64,000 nt of DNA, from contig NC_014306.1 in the NCBI RefSeq assembly GCF_000196615.1, forward strand, positions 3,224,001-3,288,000, given 5' to 3'. Positions 59,284-64,000 of the stretch are shown one piece after another. Position 1 is the first letter of the stretch. The number at the start of each line of letters is the position of its first letter. The position numbers and the translations under genes are program-made. This DNA comes from Erwinia billingiae Eb661. GTDB lineage: Bacteria; Pseudomonadota; Gammaproteobacteria; Enterobacterales; Enterobacteriaceae. The notes under the pieces are model-generated. The model saw only the letters and a program-made list of their open reading frames with translations. It was not told the DNA's origin and searched no databases.

Positions 59284-61128
59284 CTACATGTCTTTAAGCA
59301 GTTTCTCTACTGAGCTGTTTTTATCGCTGCTCTTGTTACGGTCCGACCACTGCTGTAGCCGTTTTTTGGCTTCATCCTGCAACTGCTGACGCAGCACCTG
59401 GTCGACCTGTAATGAGTAGTTCAGCCCAGACCACGGCCCGTAGATGCGCAATGGCACCGGCGTCGACTGCAGACGTTTCACCAGCTCATCGTCGCCCTGC
59501 CAGCCATTCGTCACCGTTACACCAAAGGTCATGTCCGCCTGCTGGCTCGCCAGGTTGACCTGCCCTTTGCCGCTGTAATCCAGCATCGAGGAGTGTCCCT
59601 GCAATCCAGGGAAGGTCAGTAAGCCGTTATTGAGCGAGGCGTTACCTTTAATCTGCTGCAGATTGTTTTCCTTCGCCGCATCGGCCGGCCCACGAACCCG
59701 ATTACTGTTTCTTTCTACCGCGCGCTGGATCATCTGCTGGAAGTTAAGCCCGGCCATCTGGGCATTATCCAGCGTCAGCTCAGCGTTACCCTGCCAGGCC
59801 TGCTTAAAGGAAGGCACCGTCAGGCCAGAGCCGCTGAAGTTTCCGGCCAGCGACAGATCGCCGCTAAGGGAAGCTGGCAAAGCAAAGGCTTTCAGCAACG
59901 GTGCCACGGCAATGTTTTTTAACGTCGGCTGCAACTTAACCATCGTCTCAGCCGTGCGCACATCAATACTGCCTGGCAGAGAGAAGTCCCCGCTGCCGGC
60001 TTTACCGCTTAAGGTCGCCAGATTCAGCAAGCCACCTTTACTCGACGCACGCAGCTTAACCTGGTCGAAATCCATGCCCCGCCAGCGCATTTTATCGACC
60101 GTCAGCGCAACGTTGCCGTCCATCGCATTGAGCGGCGAATTAGCATTATCATGCTCAACCGGGCGGGAAATGACCGGGCCAGGGCCCGAACGTTGCGCCT
60201 GGACCGTCTGACCACCGTCGGCACTGTCCGGCTCCAGACCCAATAAGGAGTCCATATTGAGCAACGGTGAATGCAGGTCGACATTCAGCTGCGGACGGGC
60301 GCCGAGCATGCCGCTGGCGCTGCCATCAAGCTGGCTGTCATTGGCGGTCAGTGAGAGATTTTTCAGGCTAAAGGCCTGATTGTCTCCTGCCCACTCGGCC
60401 TGCATTTTCATCTGCCCTTTCAGCCCGTCTTTCGGCAGGTCGGCACCGGTCATCTGGTAATCCAGCTGATTGATGGCGGCGGTGAGATGCTGAGGATAGC
60501 GGCTGACGTCCAGATCGCTGTTGAGGTTGAGCAGCAGTTCGCGCTGATCGCGATTGATACGGCTGCTCAGCTCAATGTGCGCCTGACGCTTACTGTCCTG
60601 GGATAGCTGAAGGTTGAGATCACGAAGATTGAGCTGCTCGCCGTTATCCTGTTGCCAGATCAGCAAACTGTCGGCAATGCGCAGTTCGGCAATATCAAAC
60701 TTCCAGCCATGGGTCACACCTTCGTCCGGGTTGTTCCCCGCCGGGCCGACGGGCGCATTAGCCGGACGTTGCGCTTCGCTGTCCGGGGTGAGATTGAATA
60801 CCGCCCCTTTCAGCATCACCTGCTTCACCGACAGCTGGTGAGAAATAAGCGGAAGAAGACTGACATCAAGACGCATATTGCTGGCGCTGACCACCGGCTG
60901 TTTGGCACCCGGCGCGGTCAGCGTCATCTGACCGGAAAGAATGCTCAGCTGCGGCCAGACATGCCAGCGCAGATCGCCATTGAGCGCTAAACGGTAGCCG
61001 CTGCGCTGCTCAACCTGCTGAGCCATGTAACCGCGAAAATCGTTGGGATTAACCAATAACACCAGCGCAGTCATTCCGGCCACAATTACCACCAGCAAAA
61101 TAGCCAGCGTGGTAATAAATCGTCTCAT
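59284..61128 (-). CDS. asmA: AsmA-family outer-membrane/lipid homeostasis protein
   Basis: A 614-residue protein (E. coli AsmA has 617) with one N-terminal membrane anchor, FITTLAILLVVIVAGMTALV, and a long periplasmic part. It begins after the anchor with NPNDFRGYMAQQVEQRSGYR and contains the AsmA repeats; the C-terminal ERNSNRVRGPADAAKENNLQ region is usual. AsmA-like proteins are thought to form periplasmic bridges for phospholipid transport to the outer membrane. It lies between yegH and dcd, as in E. coli, ending 18 bases from the convergent yegH. Confidence 0.95.
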   Translation of the reverse strand: MRRFITTLAILLVVIVAGMTALVLLVNPNDFRGYMAQQVEQRSGYRLALNGDLRWHVWPQLSILSGQMTLTAPGAKQPVVSASNMRLDVSLLPLISHQLSVKQVMLKGAVFNLTPDSEAQRPANAPVGPAGNNPDEGVTHGWKFDIAELRIADSLLIWQQDNGEQLNLRDLNLQLSQDSKRQAHIELSSRINRDQRELLLNLNSDLDVSRYPQHLTAAINQLDYQMTGADLPKDGLKGQMKMQAEWAGDNQAFSLKNLSLTANDSQLDGSASGMLGARPQLNVDLHSPLLNMDSLLGLEPDSADGGQTVQAQRSGPGPVISRPVEHDNANSPLNAMDGNVALTVDKMRWRGMDFDQVKLRASSKGGLLNLATLSGKAGSGDFSLPGSIDVRTAETMVKLQPTLKNIAVAPLLKAFALPASLSGDLSLAGNFSGSGLTVPSFKQAWQGNAELTLDNAQMAGLNFQQMIQRAVERNSNRVRGPADAAKENNLQQIKGNASLNNGLLTFPGLQGHSSMLDYSGKGQVNLASQQADMTFGVTVTNGWQGDDELVKRLQSTPVPLRIYGPWSGLNYSLQVDQVLRQQLQDEAKKRLQQWSDRNKSSDKNSSVEKLLKDM

Positions 61129-61188
61129 GCCTTCCCCTTATTCCCGTCACGGTTACCCAGTGGCAAGACGCTGACGGGCCAGATTGTT

Positions 61189-61770
61189 CTAATCTTTGTC
61201 GATCCTGCTGGCATCCGCGCCCTGCTGCCCTTTGTATTTGGCATCGGTGCGGCGGTTATACGGCCGCGCAGCCGGGCCGGACAGCGGTTCAAAACTCAGT
61301 GCGCCGATCAGCATACCCGGACGCAGTGCCAGAGGCAGCTTACCTGAATTATAGAACTCCAGCACAATTCGGCCCTGCCAGCCGGGATCGATGCGGTGAG
61401 CCGTGACGTGAACCATCAGCCCAAGACGCGCCAGAGAAGAGCGTCCGTCCAGCCAGCCTACCAGATTATCTGGCAGCGTGACCGACTCCAGCGTCACGGC
61501 CAGCGCCAGTTCGCCCGGATGCAGGAAGAACGCCTCGCCTTCCGGCAGGACAATCTCGTCACTCATCACCCGATCCAGCGCCGCACTGACTTCATCCTTT
61601 GGACCACTGAGATCGATAAAGGCCGCGGTGTGCCCGCGGAAGGTTCTGAACTGATTCCCCAGACGCACATCAACGGTCGCACCGTTAATGCGTTTGACCG
61701 GTGGACGTGGGGTGATCTCCAGCTGGCCATTGTCCAGCCAGGCTTCAATATCGCGGTCGCATAATCTCAT
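61189..61770 (-). CDS. dcd: dCTP deaminase
   Basis: A 193-residue trimeric enzyme, the same length as E. coli Dcd, making dUTP from d[22 protein letters not shown] at the start, [20 protein letters not shown] near 108 and the catalytic-Glu segment [20 protein letters not shown] near 128. It follows udk by 19 bases and is probably co-transcribed with udk and asmA. Confidence 0.97.
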   Translation of the reverse strand: MRLCDRDIEAWLDNGQLEITPRPPVKRINGATVDVRLGNQFRTFRGHTAAFIDLSGPKDEVSAALDRVMSDEIVLPEGEAFFLHPGELALAVTLESVTLPDNLVGWLDGRSSLARLGLMVHVTAHRIDPGWQGRIVLEFYNSGKLPLALRPGMLIGALSFEPLSGPAARPYNRRTDAKYKGQQGADASRIDKD

Positions 61771-61789
61771 GGATAAAATTCCCTGTCGG

Positions 61790-62431
61790 CTATTCGAAGA
61801 ATTGATTGATCTTGGCCTTCAGAATATCGATGGCGATGCGGTTTTTTCCGCCGCGAGGCACGATAATGTCAGCATACTGTTTGGAAGGTTCGATGAACTG
61901 CAGGAACATCGGACGAACGGTTTTCTGATATTGCGCCATGACCGAATCCATCGAGCGGCCACGTTCATTCACATCGCGCTTCATACGCCGCATCAGGCAG
62001 ATATCCAGCGGCGTATCGACGAAGATAGAGAAGTTCATCTCCTGGCGCAGACGGGCGTCGGTCAGCAGCAGGATCCCTTCCAGGATGATGACTTTTTTTG
62101 GCTTCAGCTGAACAGTCTGTGCAGTACGGGTATGATCAACATAGCTGTATACTGGCAGGTCTATCGCTTCACCGGCTTTCAGCTTCTGCAGATGTTGCAG
62201 CAGCAGACTATGATCCATCGCGCTGGGGTGATCGTAGTTGGTTTTGACCCGCTCATCCATGGTCAGATGGCTTTGGTCTTTGTAATACGCATCCTCGGGG
62301 ATAACGCCAATATTTTCATCACCCACACGTTCGCGCACTTCGCGATACAGTGTGCTGGCGATAAGACTTTTTCCCGAGGCAGATGCGCCGGCGATACCTA
62401 CGATGACGCACTGGTGCGACTTGTCAGTCAT
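61790..62431 (-). CDS. udk: Uridine/cytidine kinase
   Basis: A 213-residue enzyme of the pyrimidine salvage pathway, phosphorylating uridine and cytidine with GTP or ATP. P-loop [20 protein letters not shown] near residue 10, [13 protein letters not shown] near 43 with the catalytic Asp, [13 protein letters not shown] near 64 and [13 protein letters not shown] near 130. I chose ATG 62431 (MTDKSHQ), as in E. coli; the longer frame from 62467 adds twelve residues without support. Confidence 0.97.
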   Translation of the reverse strand: MTDKSHQCVIVGIAGASASGKSLIASTLYREVRERVGDENIGVIPEDAYYKDQSHLTMDERVKTNYDHPSAMDHSLLLQHLQKLKAGEAIDLPVYSYVDHTRTAQTVQLKPKKVIILEGILLLTDARLRQEMNFSIFVDTPLDICLMRRMKRDVNERGRSMDSVMAQYQKTVRPMFLQFIEPSKQYADIIVPRGGKNRIAIDILKAKINQFFE

Positions 62432-62719
62432 AAAATTAAAGACCTGATTACTGGTTGTCTGAGACAAAGGAGAGGACGATTTCGCGCGTAATTATAAGGA
62501 TTTCGGGGGTTTGATGCCAGAGAAAAGCGCGGAAATGCTTTTAGGACTTTCCCGTTAGCCGTGCCTGGCAATGCCCGTTAAACTGGTAACAATGAGACCA
62601 AGCTCACATTTTAAGCCGGGCAGCTTTCGCCAGGCGTGAAATGCATAATCAATAAGTTATCTGTATACCGTCCCTGCTCACGCTGGCCCGGCTCGGTAAC
62701 ACAGTAAGAAGGAAACACG

Positions 62720-63349
62720 GTGTCCTGGCATATTTTGCATATTTTGACTTATTTCGGCGACAGCATGCTGTTGATCCCCACGGCGGTCATTATGGCCATT
62801 CTTATTACCTGGAAAAACAGCGACCGTCGCGCCGTCTGGTATTGGGCGCTGGCTTTTTGCGCCGCGGGTGCCATCGTCAGCCTGTCTAAAATCGCCTTCC
62901 TCGGATACGGCATTGGCAGCGCACGCTTTAATTTCACCGGCTTCAGCGGCCACAGCGCCATGTCCGCCACCCTGTGGCCGGTCATGCTGTGGTTACTCAG
63001 CGGCCGTCTTAAGCCGGCCTGGCGCACCTGCGCGGTGATGGTGGGTTACCTGATCCCGCTGATGGTCGGCGCCTCCCGTCTGGTGCTGAACTATCATTCC
63101 ACCAGCGAAGTGGTTGCCGGTCTGATCCTCGGCTTTACCTTGAGCACCGCGTTCCTGGTCAGCCAGCGTCGTTCGGAGCTGCAGGGATTTTCCGCCACCC
63201 AGCTGTGCATCGCGCTGTTGTTGCCACTGCTGCTGATGAGTCACGGCCGCCTGGCGACCACCCAGCAATTCCTGCAGCGCTTTTCGGTGCAGCTTTCCGG
63301 TATCGACCATGCCTGGACCCGCGCTGAGTTGCTCAAACTCCGTCAGTAA
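62720..63349 (+). CDS. PAP2-superfamily membrane phosphatase
   Basis: A 209-residue protein with five to six membrane segments and the three PAP2 acid-phosphatase motifs: SKIAFLGYG near 54, FSGHSAMSATLW near 74 and GASRLVLNYHSTSEVVAGL near 117, with the catalytic His in the last two. PAP2 proteins remove phosphate from lipids such as undecaprenyl diphosphate or phosphatidate at the periplasmic face. Start is GTG 62720 with AGAAGGAA upstream. It stands between udk and dgcE, where E. coli has no such gene; recycling of the undecaprenyl carrier used by the polysaccharide operons is a possible but unproven role. Confidence 0.85.
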   Translation: MSWHILHILTYFGDSMLLIPTAVIMAILITWKNSDRRAVWYWALAFCAAGAIVSLSKIAFLGYGIGSARFNFTGFSGHSAMSATLWPVMLWLLSGRLKPAWRTCAVMVGYLIPLMVGASRLVLNYHSTSEVVAGLILGFTLSTAFLVSQRRSELQGFSATQLCIALLLPLLLMSHGRLATTQQFLQRFSVQLSGIDHAWTRAELLKLRQ

Positions 63350-63360
63350 TCCCACCATTA

Positions 63361-63406
63361 AGCGGAATCGGGCGAAAAAATGCAGGTCAATCGCCCGAAT
63401 ACCGCT
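63361..63406 (+). terminator. Probable terminator after the PAP2 gene
   Basis: tcgggcga (63368-63375) and tcgcccga (63391-63398), extended by agcgg/ccgct at 63361-63365 and 63402-63406. The plus strand continues ATCTTTTG, a weak T-tract. Confidence 0.55.
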
Positions 63407-63516
63407 ATCTTTTGAATTACCGCAAGCATTCATAAACGGTTATGTTAGCATCGCTGATGTAACGTAGATTGCGCCTTCGGTTGATCTAAACCTCCGGCGC
63501 CACGCTGGATTTTTGA

Positions 63517-64000
63517 ATGACGACTGACACCCTTTTTTCCGTAAAGCGCATCACCCTCCGCTGGCCTCAGACCTTCATGCTGGGCGGGCTGAGTTTTGCG
63601 TTAACGCTGTTCTGCTTAGAGCTGATTAAAGTCAGTGGCCAGATTTCCCCGCTGTGGTTCTCCACGGCCCTGATGACCATGGTGATCTTTCGCCTGCCTC
63701 TTACCTCCCTGCCGCTGGCCTTACTGAGCTGTTTTATCGGCGTTGCCCTTGCCAACTCGCTGGTGATCGGTCCTGGGATCGCCAACGTCAAGTATCCGCT
63801 GATCAACCTGACCCAGGCGATAATTGGCGGATCGTTACTGCGGGTGATGCTCGATCGCCAGTCGCCGCTTGGCTCACTGATGAGCTGGAGCAAAATGATG
63901 GTGACGGTGGGTATGTTTACCCCGCTGGTGGGCGGCCTGTTGGCGGCCTGGGTGCTCAGCAGCTCCGGGCACAGCAGCTTCCGCTTCTTCTCGACCTGGG
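63517..64000 (+). CDS. dgcE: MASE1-domain diguanylate cyclase DgcE (YegE), N-terminal part only
   Basis: 161 codons are in the window and the frame is open at the right edge. The visible part has several membrane segments in the MASE1 pattern: FMLGGLSFALTLFCLELIKV, SPLWFSTALMTMVIF, LPLALLSCFIGVALANSLVI and QAIIGGSLLRVML. In E. coli the gene in this place, beside udk, is dgcE, a large MASE1-PAS-GGDEF-EAL protein that makes c-di-GMP. The catalytic part is not visible here, so the name rests on MASE1 and gene order. ATG 63517 was chosen; no strong ribosome site precedes it (GGATTTTTGA). Confidence 0.75.
   Translation, partial: MTTDTLFSVKRITLRWPQTFMLGGLSFALTLFCLELIKVSGQISPLWFSTALMTMVIFRLPLTSLPLALLSCFIGVALANSLVIGPGIANVKYPLINLTQAIIGGSLLRVMLDRQSPLGSLMSWSKMMVTVGMFTPLVGGLLAAWVLSSSGHSSFRFFSTW

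Overview
The window is chromosomal DNA of an enterobacterium of the Erwinia/Pantoea group. The complete histidine operon, gnd, galE/galF and the block dgcE-udk-dcd-asmA-yegH have the gene lengths and order usual in Enterobacterales. The colanic-acid position next to yegH holds an amylovoran/stewartan-type exopolysaccharide (EPS) operon (ams/wce), which is typical of Erwinia and Pantoea. No species can be named from sequence reading alone.

Layout, left to right. (1) 1-3153, minus strand, AT-rich: four genes of a polyprenyl-phosphate sugar pathway (GT2 sugar-phosphate synthase, methyltransferase, flippase-like membrane protein, GT-C-like transferase cut by the edge). (2) 3363-9425: putrescine utilisation genes, puuP and puuA on minus, puuD-puuR-puuB on plus, with three PuuR-like boxes between the divergent arms; puuC and puuE are not here. 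(3) 9533-12930: a serotype-conversion type gtrA plus a gtrB broken by an in-frame amber codon, then a convergent sulfatase-family membrane phosphotransferase. (4) 13121-21409: yeeZ, the his leader and attenuator, and hisGDCBHAFI. (5) 21528-24962: an orphan amino-acid binding protein, an AstE/AspA-like deacylase, and gnd.

(6) 25107-36051, minus strand, AT-rich: O-antigen operon rfbBDAC-wzm-wzt, then one 1189-residue methyltransferase/coiled-coil/double-glycosyltransferase protein and two rhamnosyltransferase-like GT2 genes. The operon has a JUMPStart/ops leader. Wzm/Wzt with a C-terminal sugar-binding domain, and no wzx, wzy or wzz in this operon, mark ABC-transporter-dependent O-antigen. (7) 36605-38564: galF-galE. 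(8) 38778-56876, minus strand: fourteen-gene EPS operon amsG-wza-wzb-wzc-GT2-wzy-SGNH-acyltransferase-GT2-GT4-amsF-amsJ-amsK-amsL, preceded by a second JUMPStart and an RcsAB-like box. AmsF is a secreted phage-tailspike-like protein. (9) 57682-64000: yegH, asmA, dcd, udk, a PAP2 phosphatase and the start of dgcE.

The surface-polysaccharide genes use shared precursors: GalE and GalF concern UDP-sugars, RfbABCD makes dTDP-rhamnose. The O-antigen is probably made and capped in the cytoplasm and exported by Wzm/Wzt. The EPS repeat is probably built on a lipid by AmsG and the GTs, flipped by AmsL, polymerised by the EpsG-like protein, exported through Wza/Wzc and trimmed by AmsF. Both operons carry the RfaH recruitment element, and both contain terminator-like hairpins inside the operon.
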